Part shown: piece after piece, positions 54,740 to 62,417 of the stretch | Layout: every line of letters starts with the position of its first letter | Numbering within the stretch: the first letter of the stretch is position 1 | Assembly: GCA_902792895.1 (NCBI GenBank) | Contig: CADBBK010000003.1 | Span: 1-64,000, forward strand | DNA from: an uncultured Bacteroidales bacterium | GTDB lineage: Bacteria; Bacteroidota; Bacteroidia; Bacteroidales; Muribaculaceae | Length of the DNA stretch: 64,000 bases | Direction: 5' to 3' | Translations under genes and position numbers: made by a program | Notes under the pieces: generated by a model | The model's database searches: none | What the model was told of the DNA's origin: nothing | The model's input: the letters and a program-made list of their open reading frames with translations, nothing else

Positions 54740-54775
54740 CTCCGAGCGCTCCGAGCACTCCGAGATCTCCGAGAT
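54740..54775. repeat. 9-nt tandem array (CTCCGAGnn), four units
   Basis: CTCCGAGCG, CTCCGAGCA, CTCCGAGAT, CTCCGAGAT in direct succession, ending 10 nt from the stop codon of the endonuclease gene (minus strand). Related to the array at 56639-56692. Confidence 0.85.
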
Positions 54776-54784
54776 CTCTGCTTT

Positions 54785-56509
54785 TTACCTTACGGCAACT
54801 TTCCAGGCACTGCGGCAGGTGGACGTCTTCAGCAGGTAGATGCCGCGCGGCAGGTCGATGAGCATATCGTTCTGCAGGTTCTCGATGCGGCGCACCTCTT
54901 GACCGGCCATGTTATAGATGATGGCTGTGCCCACGTCCTCGCTGCACTTGACGAGGATGCCGCCGTCACGGGCGATGACCTGCAAGGGCTTTTCGGCCTC
55001 GACACCGGTGATGCCTGTGGCATCGATGGTGATGACGTTGGACGGCTCACTCAGGTAGCCCAGACGGAAGGACTGCACATAGTAGGTGTGCGTCTCGCCA
55101 GGCTGGCGGTCATCAAAGGGGTAGGACGTCACATTGCTGTCGTCGGTTGTGAGGACCTCGGTGCGCGTTTCGCCCGAATTCTTGTTGTAGATCGTGCGGG
55201 TGATAACAAAGTTATCCACCTCCTCGCTGGGAGCCCGCCAGTTGGCCACATAGTTGTTGCCGTTGATTTCGGTGGCTTCCAGTGCTGTGAGTTTGCTCAG
55301 GGTGGGCACCGGCAGACAGTTGGCACGCAATTCCACGACGATGCTGCCCGTCAGGCCGCCGTCAAAGATGATGAGCTGGGCGGTGTGTGAGCCGGTAGTG
55401 GTGGGAGTATAGGTCACCTGGAGGGGATAGCCTTCGGCGCTGTTGGCCATCGGGCGGCTCACGGTGCTCACAGGGATGCTGAACATCTTGTAGTCGTCGC
55501 GGTAGAGCAGCAGCGACAGTGGGTTAGTCAGGCCGCGTCCCTTGATGTAGACGGTGTAGTTCAGCGACTTGCCCAAGGCTACCTCGCCGAAGTTGAGCAC
55601 AGTGCCCTGCGTGGGTGCAATGAGCTCGGGGTCACCGGTGTAGGTGGTGGTGTCAATGCTGGTGCCGGCCTCGCTCAGATAGAACACCTGGCCCTGCTTG
55701 TTGCCCCAGATGTATTCAAACAGCTGGGGAATGTCGATGAACGGGTTGCGGTTGTTCTGATACTTCTGCACGGCCTCGTTGCGGTCCAGCTCCTTATCGC
55801 TCACGGCATCGTTGCGGGCCCAGCGGCACAGCAGGTCGATGGACCAGTCGTTGAGCGTCTTCCACGTGTTGTTGTTGAGCATGAAGGTGTATTTCCACGC
55901 ATAGTGCTGGTAGGTGCACGCCATGTAGAAGTAGGTGCGGGCAAAGTCGCCCTTGTAGCGGTCATCGGGCTCAAACACTGTGTTGGCACCGCCGCCCTGG
56001 CCCATCTTGGGAGAACCCACACGGGTCACGCCGTTGTTGAAATAGATGGTTGATACCTCGCCCAGGGGCCAATAGTTCTTTGCCAGGTTGGCTTCTTCTT
56101 CCGAGGGGTAGAGGTGGTTCAGGTCGGTGTAACTGGCATAGCCTTGGGTCTCGTTATAGCCATACCACCAGCTCTTGGGCAGGGAGTGCTCGCGGTTCAT
56201 GCCATAGGCGGCCTTGGACCCTCTGAAGTAGAACGTGTCATCGCTGTACATGTCCCACACCTTGCTGGGGTCCTCGGGGCGGCAGTCAGTCTCGGTGAAG
56301 TAGCCCCACAGACTGCTGTAGCTCAGCACGGTGTGCTGCAGCGTCAGGTTGTGGATGGCGTCCTTGAGTGCCTGGCCACTTTTGCCCTCGAGTGAGTCGT
56401 AGTAGCCGGCGGGAATGTTGGCACTGGCACCAAGCCATGCAGTGATGGCCACTGCAGTCATTGCCATGCGGTATAATCGGATAATAGAGAACCTAACGGA
56501 ATTTTTCAT
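54785..56509 (-). CDS. Secreted endonuclease I-family nuclease with sorting-type C terminus
   Basis: 574 aa extracellular nuclease. N-terminal signal region about 1-30 (MAMTAVAITAWLGASANIPA). Endonuclease I domain about 30-290, with the metal-site motif NREHSLPKSWWYGY and DLNHLYPSEEEANLAKNYWP. Then an Ig-like domain (about 295-400), an ordinary FN3 (about 405-497) and a type A sorting-like C terminus (about 500-574: AIIYNMAGQEVRR, LPRGIYLLKT, AWKVAVR). It probably degrades external DNA, released or surface-held by type IX secretion; the secretion route is inferred. A -7 element TACATTTG lies at 56547-56554 (minus). Confidence 0.9.
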   Translation of the reverse strand: MKNSVRFSIIRLYRMAMTAVAITAWLGASANIPAGYYDSLEGKSGQALKDAIHNLTLQHTVLSYSSLWGYFTETDCRPEDPSKVWDMYSDDTFYFRGSKAAYGMNREHSLPKSWWYGYNETQGYASYTDLNHLYPSEEEANLAKNYWPLGEVSTIYFNNGVTRVGSPKMGQGGGANTVFEPDDRYKGDFARTYFYMACTYQHYAWKYTFMLNNNTWKTLNDWSIDLLCRWARNDAVSDKELDRNEAVQKYQNNRNPFIDIPQLFEYIWGNKQGQVFYLSEAGTSIDTTTYTGDPELIAPTQGTVLNFGEVALGKSLNYTVYIKGRGLTNPLSLLLYRDDYKMFSIPVSTVSRPMANSAEGYPLQVTYTPTTTGSHTAQLIIFDGGLTGSIVVELRANCLPVPTLSKLTALEATEINGNNYVANWRAPSEEVDNFVITRTIYNKNSGETRTEVLTTDDSNVTSYPFDDRQPGETHTYYVQSFRLGYLSEPSNVITIDATGITGVEAEKPLQVIARDGGILVKCSEDVGTAIIYNMAGQEVRRIENLQNDMLIDLPRGIYLLKTSTCRSAWKVAVR

Positions 56510-56638
56510 AATTGTGGTGAGGCATTATATGGTTGCTATGAGTCTGCAAATGTACTTAATTTATTTCAATAACAGTGTATTGCGATAGCAGAAATACTTT
56601 TTTGAGTCAAGGATAAAGCGAGCCGCAATTGTGTTGCA

Positions 56639-56692
56639 CTCCGAGACCTCCGAGATCTCCGATCACTCCAAGTTCTCCGAGATCTCCGATCA
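56639..56692. repeat. 9-nt tandem array (CTCCGAGAT-type), six units
   Basis: Six units of nine bases (CTCCGAGAC, CTCCGAGAT, CTCCGATCA, CTCCAAGTT, CTCCGAGAT, CTCCGATCA), ending 6 nt from the stop codon of the helicase gene on the minus strand. Confidence 0.85.
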
Positions 56693-56697
56693 TCCGA

Positions 56698-58161
56698 TTA
56701 CTCGGGGTCGTTGATCCAGTTGATGAGATAGACGCGGTCACGGGCGCGCGTCATGGCAGTGTAGAGCCACCGGTAGAAGTCCATCGACTGCATCGCATCG
56801 GGCATGATGCCGCCCATGTCGATGAACACGTTGCGCCATTGTCCGCCCTGCGCCTTGTGGCAGGTCACGGCATAGGCATACTTCACCTGCAGGGCGTTGA
56901 AATAGGGGTGCTCCTTCAATTGCTTGTAGCGCTCGCGCTTGTCACCGCTCAACTCGTTCCACACCTCGTTGAACAGGCGGTCGCTCTGCTCGCGGCTGAG
57001 GGCCGGTGTGTCGCTCAGCAGGCAGTCCACCACGATTTTGCAGTCCATCTCCACCCCGTCGTGGTCGGGAAACTCGACGGTGACGTTGGCAAACCGCAGA
57101 CCGTACTTGTGTTCAATCTCGCCCCACACGCGGCGGACGCGACACACGTCGCCGTTGGCAATGAAGTCCAGCTGCTCATACTCGCGTGCCCAGTAGTAGT
57201 TGTTCTTGGCCACCAGCAGCATATCGTCATTGACCAGCAGGTCCTCGCGGTAGAGGATGGAGTTGCGCACGCCCATATTAAATAAAGTGGCGCGCTTGTT
57301 GCTGCGGGTGACGATAATGGCCTCGCCCATCCCGTCGCGGTCATAGCAGTCGCTGATGGTCTCCAGCAGGAATTCGCTCGACACGGTCTGGATGTCCTCC
57401 ATGCCGTCGAGGTCAAAATGCGGCCGCCCCAATGTGCCGTCCTCCATCGCCTGGCGCAGCAGCGTGGCGTTGTGCAGGATGCCGCTCTCCTCGGCTTGAC
57501 GTGCAATCTGGCGCAAGAACACGCCATAGGTCGTCAATCCCAGCGTCCGCAGGATTTCATCGTCCAGAGCCGGACTGACCATCTGGCCTACGGGGGGCAA
57601 TTGGGCATTATCGCCCATGAGCACCAGTTTGCAACCCAAGCCGTTATAAACATAGCCGATGAGGTCCTCGAGCAACCGCCCGCTGCCGAAGATGCTTCCG
57701 TCGTTGGCATTGCTGATCATGGAGGCCTCATCGACGATAAACACGGTTTCGCTGTGCTTGTTGTCGGCCAAGCCGAAGGACTCGATGCCGTAGCCCTGCT
57801 GACGATAAATCTTGCGGTGGATGGTGTAGGCCGGGTGGCCCGAGTAGTCGCTGAAGATGTGTGCCGCACGGCCCGTCGGTGCCATCAGCACCGATTTGCG
57901 TCCATGCTGGTTCAGCGCCTTGACGATGGCGCCCGTGAGCGACGTCTTACCAGTTCCCGCATAGCCGCCCAGGATGAACACCGACCGCTCGGGGGCATAC
58001 ATCAGAAAATGGGCCAGCGCTACGATGACCAGCATCTGGTCATCGTTAGGGTCATAGGGGAGCCAGCGCAGCACGTCCACAGCCAGCTGCTTAACGCGTG
58101 GGTCTTGGCGGTCGGCACCGCCCGTGTGATTGAAGGATTGCAGTCGCTCATCGGGTTTCAT
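56698..58161 (-). CDS. RecD-like superfamily 1 DNA helicase / ATPase
   Basis: 487 aa ATP-dependent helicase. Walker A GGYAGTGKTSLTGAI at about 65-79, a Q-like upstream segment, Walker B FIVDEASMISNA, LVLMGDNAQLPPVGQMV (motif III-like), and the C-terminal UvrD_C_2 motif TCHKAQGGQWRNVFIDMG with YTAMTRARDRVYLI. No nuclease domain. It likely acts in repair or recombination. It is upstream of the nuclease gene on the same strand but separated by about 190 nt that include the 9-nt array, so the two are not obviously an operon. Confidence 0.9.
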   Translation of the reverse strand: MKPDERLQSFNHTGGADRQDPRVKQLAVDVLRWLPYDPNDDQMLVIVALAHFLMYAPERSVFILGGYAGTGKTSLTGAIVKALNQHGRKSVLMAPTGRAAHIFSDYSGHPAYTIHRKIYRQQGYGIESFGLADNKHSETVFIVDEASMISNANDGSIFGSGRLLEDLIGYVYNGLGCKLVLMGDNAQLPPVGQMVSPALDDEILRTLGLTTYGVFLRQIARQAEESGILHNATLLRQAMEDGTLGRPHFDLDGMEDIQTVSSEFLLETISDCYDRDGMGEAIIVTRSNKRATLFNMGVRNSILYREDLLVNDDMLLVAKNNYYWAREYEQLDFIANGDVCRVRRVWGEIEHKYGLRFANVTVEFPDHDGVEMDCKIVVDCLLSDTPALSREQSDRLFNEVWNELSGDKRERYKQLKEHPYFNALQVKYAYAVTCHKAQGGQWRNVFIDMGGIMPDAMQSMDFYRWLYTAMTRARDRVYLINWINDPE

Positions 58162-58193
58162 GACGACAAAAATATTAAAAAATCATCGAAAAC

Positions 58194-58225
58194 TTGCAAT
58201 AATCCGCCAAATTGTATTACCTTTG
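58194..58225 (+). promoter_or_regulatory. Promoter of the tRNA-Ser gene
   Basis: TTG (58194-58196), 21-nt spacer, TACCTTTG (58218-58225), 18 nt before the tRNA. Confidence 0.65.
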
Positions 58226-58242
58226 CCCCGCATTTGACGAAT

Positions 58243-58330
58243 GGAGTGATGCTCGAGTGGCTGAAGAGGCACGCCTGGAAAGCGTGTATACGTCAAAAGC
58301 GTATCCCGAGTTCGAATCTCGGTCACTCCG
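58243..58330 (+). tRNA. tRNA-Ser (anticodon GGA)
   Basis: 88 nt class II tRNA. Acceptor arms GGAGTGA / TCACTCC with G as discriminator, anticodon stem CACGC / GCGTG with loop CTGGAAA (anticodon GGA, reads TCC/TCT), long variable arm and T loop TTCGAAT. The 3' CCA is not encoded. Confidence 0.96.
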
Positions 58331-58331
58331 C

Positions 58332-58362
58332 AAAAAAGGACGACAACTGTCGTCCTTTTTTA
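58332..58362 (+). terminator. Terminator of the tRNA-Ser gene
   Basis: An A-rich arm and GGACGACA pair with TGTCGTCC across a two-base loop, followed by a run of T. Confidence 0.85.
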
Positions 58363-58422
58363 TTTTTTGAAAACTACTAGAGCAATGGATTTATATTAAT
58401 AGCCTTCCTTTTAGTATTGTGG

Positions 58423-60831
58423 TTATTGGTTTAGGAGGCGGTCGACAAGGGCGGAGACGTCGGCGATGGTTACCTCGCCATCACCGTCAACGTCGGCGTT
58501 GGTTTCTTTTATCGTCGTTTCGTGGTCCAACAGATAGTCGATGAGCAGGGAGAGGTCGGAAATGTTCACCAGGTTGTCGCCATCTATGTCGCCAAGCAAT
58601 GCCTCGACGGCATCACCGATGATATTTATGAAGTTCTGCCAGTAGGGTGCTGCCTGATAGGCTGCGAGCGATGCGGCTGGTACATGCAGCGTGCAGGAAT
58701 AGTCGGTAAATGAGTTTGCGTCACACACGGGAGGAGTGGTTGCATAGCAGTAAACGGCAGAGGGCTTGACATACATGCCCTTGACCGACGTGATCTGGCT
58801 GCCGATAGACACTTGCACGGGTCTGAGAATTGAGATTGTTCCACCTCGCCATTCACCTTCTCCGCTCAGGGTGATGGAGGAAATGTGGTAGCATCCCTCG
58901 AATGCATAGTAGGCAAGTGAAGTGACCGAAGTGGGCAGGGTTACGCTGGCCAAGCCGTAGCAGTTGGCAAATGCATGATAGCCGACCGTGGTGACTGAAT
59001 TGGGGATGATGACGCTTTCCAGGGCCGTGCATCCCTCGAAGGTGCTCTCGTCGATAGTGGTAAGGGAGTTGCTGAGGGTTATGCTGGTCATGCTGCTGCA
59101 ATTATTGAAGGCGCTGCCGCCGATGGTGGTGACCGAGTTGGGGATGACCACGCTGGTGAGTGCGCTGCACTCGGCAAAGGTGCTGTAGCCGATGTTGGTG
59201 ACGGAATTGCCGATTGTCACATCGGTCAGAGCGCTGCACTGGATGAATGCGCAGTTGTCAATCTCGGTGACCGAGTTGGGAATGACCACGCTGGTCAATG
59301 CCTCGCAGTTGCGGAATGCGCTGTTACCGATGCTGGTAACAGATTGGCCAATGGTCAAGTCTGACAAACTGGTGCAGCGTTCGAATGCACTACTGCCGAT
59401 AGTAGTAACCGAGTTGCCTATTTTTGCGCTTGTCATGCTGTTGCATCCCGAGAAAGCGCTGTTGCCGATGGTGATGACGGCATCAGGAATAACCACACCT
59501 CTTAGGCTGTGGCAGTAGGCAAAAGCGTTGTAGCCGATGGTGGTGACCGAACTGCCGATGGTCACATCGGTCATCGTGTTGCAACCATAGAACGCGCAAC
59601 TGCCGATGGTCTTGACCGAGTTGGGAATGACCACACTCTTCAAGCCGGTGCAGACCTCGAACGCATACTTGCCGAGGGTGTTGACCGAATTGCCGAGAGT
59701 CACGCTCGACAGGCCGTCGCAACGTGAGAAAGCCCCATCTTCAATCGCAGTGACCGAGTTAGGAATATTCAGAGTCGTCAGACTTGAGCATTTTTGGAAC
59801 GCATAACTACCGATGGTGGTAACGCCGTTGCCGAGGGACAGGCTAGCCAAATCGGAACAGCCATAGAAAGCGCTCCTGCCGATGGTGGTAATCGAGCCGG
59901 GAATGGTTACACTTGTCAGTCCTGTGCATTCCGAGAAAGCGTAACTGCCGATGCCCGTGACCGAATTGGGAAACGAAACACTTGTCAGCCCTGAGCAACC
60001 AGTGAATGTGTAGTCCCCAATGGAAGTGATCGAAGCGGGAATCGTCAGATTGGTGACTTCTGCAGTTCCCATGTAGAGGTGATGAGCATAATAAAGAGGA
60101 TTGGCCTTCTGGGTTGCAAAGTTGATTCTACACCATGGCGTGAGATCGATGGCAGTCACCTTGGTCAGGCTGGTGCAATCAAGGAACGCGTCCTTGCCAA
60201 CGATGGTAACGCCGCTGCCCATGGTCACGTTCGTCAGGCTGCTGCATCGTTCAAATGCACATTCCTTGATTTCGTGGACGTTGCTGGGAATGGTCAAGTT
60301 AGTCAGACCGGTGCATTCCTTGAATGCATACCTATCAATGGAGATTACACTATTGCCGATGCTTAGGTTCGTCATGCCTGAACATGAGTGGAATGCGCTC
60401 ATGCCGATGGTCGTGACCGAATTGGGGATGACCACGTTGTTTAATCCTTGACACATATTGAATGTGTAATTGTTGATAGCGGTGACCGAGTTGGGAATCT
60501 CAATGGCTGACAGACCGCTACAGCCATTGAAAGCCCAAATACCGATAGCGGTGACCGAGTTGGGCATATCAATGCTCGTCATGTCCGCACAGTTTTCAAA
60601 CGCGTGTTCGCCAATTGCAGTGACGTCATAGGTAATGCCGTCATAGGTAACGGTTTCGGGAATGACGATATCGCCTGAATACTCATTGTATTGACCGGCA
60701 TAGGAACCTTGGTAGGTCACCGTGGCCTCGTTGCCGTTGATGTTGTAATAAATGCCATTGACTTCAAAGTCGTGGGCTGAAACCAGTGCTGGCAGAAGGA
60801 TTGCCAGGACAGAAAGTGCGGTTTTGATCAT
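58423..60831 (-). CDS. BspA-type leucine-rich repeat protein with dockerin-like C terminus
   Basis: 802 aa secreted surface protein. Start at ATG 60831, where the signal peptide MIKTALSVLAILLPALVSA begins (an ATG three codons earlier is also possible). The body (about 50-640) is more than 20 LRR_5 repeats of about 23 residues of the form AFxxCxxLTSVxIPNSVTxIG, the Treponema/BspA type found in adhesins. A non-repeat region with YCYATTPPVCDANSFTDYSC precedes the tail (about 745-802), with two Ca-loop repeats (DIDGDN, DVDGDG) like those of the tandem C10 proteases. The first loop lacks the Gly. Likely host or partner binding. Own promoter at 60919. Confidence 0.92.
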   Translation of the reverse strand: MIKTALSVLAILLPALVSAHDFEVNGIYYNINGNEATVTYQGSYAGQYNEYSGDIVIPETVTYDGITYDVTAIGEHAFENCADMTSIDMPNSVTAIGIWAFNGCSGLSAIEIPNSVTAINNYTFNMCQGLNNVVIPNSVTTIGMSAFHSCSGMTNLSIGNSVISIDRYAFKECTGLTNLTIPSNVHEIKECAFERCSSLTNVTMGSGVTIVGKDAFLDCTSLTKVTAIDLTPWCRINFATQKANPLYYAHHLYMGTAEVTNLTIPASITSIGDYTFTGCSGLTSVSFPNSVTGIGSYAFSECTGLTSVTIPGSITTIGRSAFYGCSDLASLSLGNGVTTIGSYAFQKCSSLTTLNIPNSVTAIEDGAFSRCDGLSSVTLGNSVNTLGKYAFEVCTGLKSVVIPNSVKTIGSCAFYGCNTMTDVTIGSSVTTIGYNAFAYCHSLRGVVIPDAVITIGNSAFSGCNSMTSAKIGNSVTTIGSSAFERCTSLSDLTIGQSVTSIGNSAFRNCEALTSVVIPNSVTEIDNCAFIQCSALTDVTIGNSVTNIGYSTFAECSALTSVVIPNSVTTIGGSAFNNCSSMTSITLSNSLTTIDESTFEGCTALESVIIPNSVTTVGYHAFANCYGLASVTLPTSVTSLAYYAFEGCYHISSITLSGEGEWRGGTISILRPVQVSIGSQITSVKGMYVKPSAVYCYATTPPVCDANSFTDYSCTLHVPAASLAAYQAAPYWQNFINIIGDAVEALLGDIDGDNLVNISDLSLLIDYLLDHETTIKETNADVDGDGEVTIADVSALVDRLLNQ

Positions 60832-60918
60832 TGTTTGCATATTCGGTATATCCTAATTATTTGAAGTTTATTCTTGTTGTGATAGCAAAATGCCACAAAT
60901 ATTACCTAAAACAGGTGA

Positions 60919-60950
60919 CAAAAGTAGTAGTTTCCATACAAATTACCAAA
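60919..60950 (-). promoter_or_regulatory. Promoter of the LRR protein gene
   Basis: On the minus strand TTTG (60947-60950), 20-nt spacer, TACTTTTG (60919-60926). Confidence 0.7.
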
Positions 60951-61338
60951 GAATGTGCAAAATAATCTGACTTTTCATGGATTGATTGGCAACGATTTCC
61001 CTTCCTTGACTTGAATAATTATGAAGTAATGAGGGGGTGAAACATTCGTGTCCACTAAAAATTCGCAAATTCTTTTATAAGTATCTGATATTCTTTGTAT
61101 TATAAGTGATTTTGAGGTGCGACGATTTGAAATAGAGAAGTCTTTAAGAATCAAACGATTAAGAAAAAAAACATATTGATTTTTAGGCCTTTAATAAAAA
61201 CTATTTCATGTATCACCATTGTTTGAAAGTTTTAGTGGGCAGCAATGTGCAAGAATAGGTAATAAATTGTGTTTTTACAATATTTTTAGGCTTTTTGCAG
61301 ACAGATGGGTTGCTCTGCTGGATCGAGATTGGGTGGAA
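60951..61338. other. AT-rich gap holding an inverted-repeat element
   Basis: 388 bases between the LRR promoter and the RAYT gene. Apart from the 205-bp element at 61043-61247 nothing is visible; no terminator of the RAYT gene was seen. Confidence 0.4.
61043..61247. mobile_element. MITE-like element or insertion-sequence remnant
   Basis: Imperfect terminal inverted repeats of about 27 nt: left arm CATTCGTGTCCACTAAAA at 61043-61060 and onward to 61070; right arm ending TTTTAGTGGGCAGCAATG at 61230-61247. Both share CATT, the core CCACTAAAA and a following CAAA. The 150-bp interior is AT-rich and has no gene. No target duplication was established. Confidence 0.4.
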
Positions 61339-62328
61339 TTACTTGGATGGTAGAGTGGTGATATATCTTGCTAAGTTGTTGAGCTGAAGGCATTGGGTGC
61401 GGGTGATCCTTTTTCTCTCGCTATGATAGGGCCATGGGGCGACGAAGAGTAATTGCCCTCGTGCACAGGCATCGAATTGCTTTCCACCAGGTTTCCACAT
61501 CGGCGAAAAACCGTTCTCAAGCAGTACGATTTCTCTTATTCCTGCTTCGAAGGCTGTTCTCATCACCGCTTTTTCGCAAGGGCTGATGCATGGAGAAACC
61601 AGAATGGCGCCATCACGTGCCATCGCCATGTAACGGTTCACCTCGTGTGCTATAGCTTCATCGGTATTGATGCTTCGCGAGCATTGCACGACGACCTTGA
61701 AAGGATGGTCGAGCAGGAATTGGTTGCCAGCAATGGCGACTTGTGCTTCTCCTATGGTGATGTCTTGCCGAACGGTAAAAAACTCTGGATGGTAGCGTTT
61801 TATCCATAGTCGTCGGGGATTGTCATGCAGGTAATTCATCATGGTTTTTAACTGCCCTTTGTTGATTAGGATTCTGTCGTGGTAACCCTCTTCCCAAAGG
61901 GTTGTGCCCAATAATTCCCTTGCCGCCACATTACACCCTACCTTGAAACCGTTCACTACATTGCCCAAGTGGTAGGGGACTTGGCGGGTAACAAAGAGAA
62001 CCCCGTGCATGTGGTCGGGCATCAATTGGATATCCAGCAGCCGCACTTCGGGATAATGGGTAGCAATGTCTTGCCAGCAGCTGAGCACCCTCTCACCCAA
62101 GGCGCTTGGGCGTATCCAGGGACTGGTATGAGTGTCATTGGGGTCGCAGAGCTTTCCGAGGACAGGCTTGCGTCCTTCCACTGCCATGGTCACCATGTAG
62201 ATGCAGCGGCTGTGGTAGTCATGCCAGGCGTTGCGCCGTTTCATGGAGCGGTTCACTTGTAGGTCTTCATGGTGATCTTTCCACCACTCCCTGCGTCGCT
62301 CGTCCCGATCGTGCCTCTGGTTGCTCAT
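61339..62328 (-). CDS. REP-associated tyrosine transposase (RAYT, Y1/HUH family)
   Basis: 329 aa from ATG 62328 (MSNQRHDRDERRREWWKDHH); the frame is open to 62400 but that part lies in the REP hairpin, so the shorter start is preferred. IS200-like Y1 transposase domain: HUH motif in QLMPDHMHGVLFVTRQV, and the candidate catalytic Tyr in MMNYLHDNPRRLW. The C-terminal part (about 200-329) is longer than in minimal IS200 TnpA, as in stand-alone RAYT proteins. Such enzymes bind and cut REP sequences at GTAG in single-stranded DNA. An REP pair lies directly 5' of the gene. No TnpB partner. Confidence 0.88.
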   Translation of the reverse strand: MSNQRHDRDERRREWWKDHHEDLQVNRSMKRRNAWHDYHSRCIYMVTMAVEGRKPVLGKLCDPNDTHTSPWIRPSALGERVLSCWQDIATHYPEVRLLDIQLMPDHMHGVLFVTRQVPYHLGNVVNGFKVGCNVAARELLGTTLWEEGYHDRILINKGQLKTMMNYLHDNPRRLWIKRYHPEFFTVRQDITIGEAQVAIAGNQFLLDHPFKVVVQCSRSINTDEAIAHEVNRYMAMARDGAILVSPCISPCEKAVMRTAFEAGIREIVLLENGFSPMWKPGGKQFDACARGQLLFVAPWPYHSERKRITRTQCLQLNNLARYITTLPSK

Positions 62329-62345
62329 TGATGACTGGTTTAAAA

Positions 62346-62407
62346 CAGGCCGATGGCCTGCACTACTGCAACAGCAGCCTGTTGCAGTAGTGCGAGCCAT
62401 CGGCTCG
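62346..62407. repeat. Head-to-head pair of REP-like hairpins next to the RAYT gene
   Basis: Right unit (plus): GTAG (62387-62390), TG, stem CGAGCC / GGCTCG with loop ATC (62393-62407). Left unit (minus): GTAG (62363-62366), TG, stem CAGGCC / GGCCTG with loop ATC (62346-62360). The pair together forms a long imperfect palindrome (9 bp, 3x3 mismatch, 14 bp, loop 4). Confidence 0.75.
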
Positions 62408-62417
62408 TTAATGGTGA

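Noticed and set aside
58423-60831. Regularly spaced repeats that could suggest a CRISPR array or satellite
   Set aside because: The period of about 69 nt corresponds to 23-residue LRR_5 repeats in one continuous reading frame with varied codons; there are no spacers.
62329-62400. Longer start of the RAYT protein at 62400
   Set aside because: The extra 24 codons fall inside the REP palindrome and give a Cys/Thr-rich peptide unlike transposase N termini.
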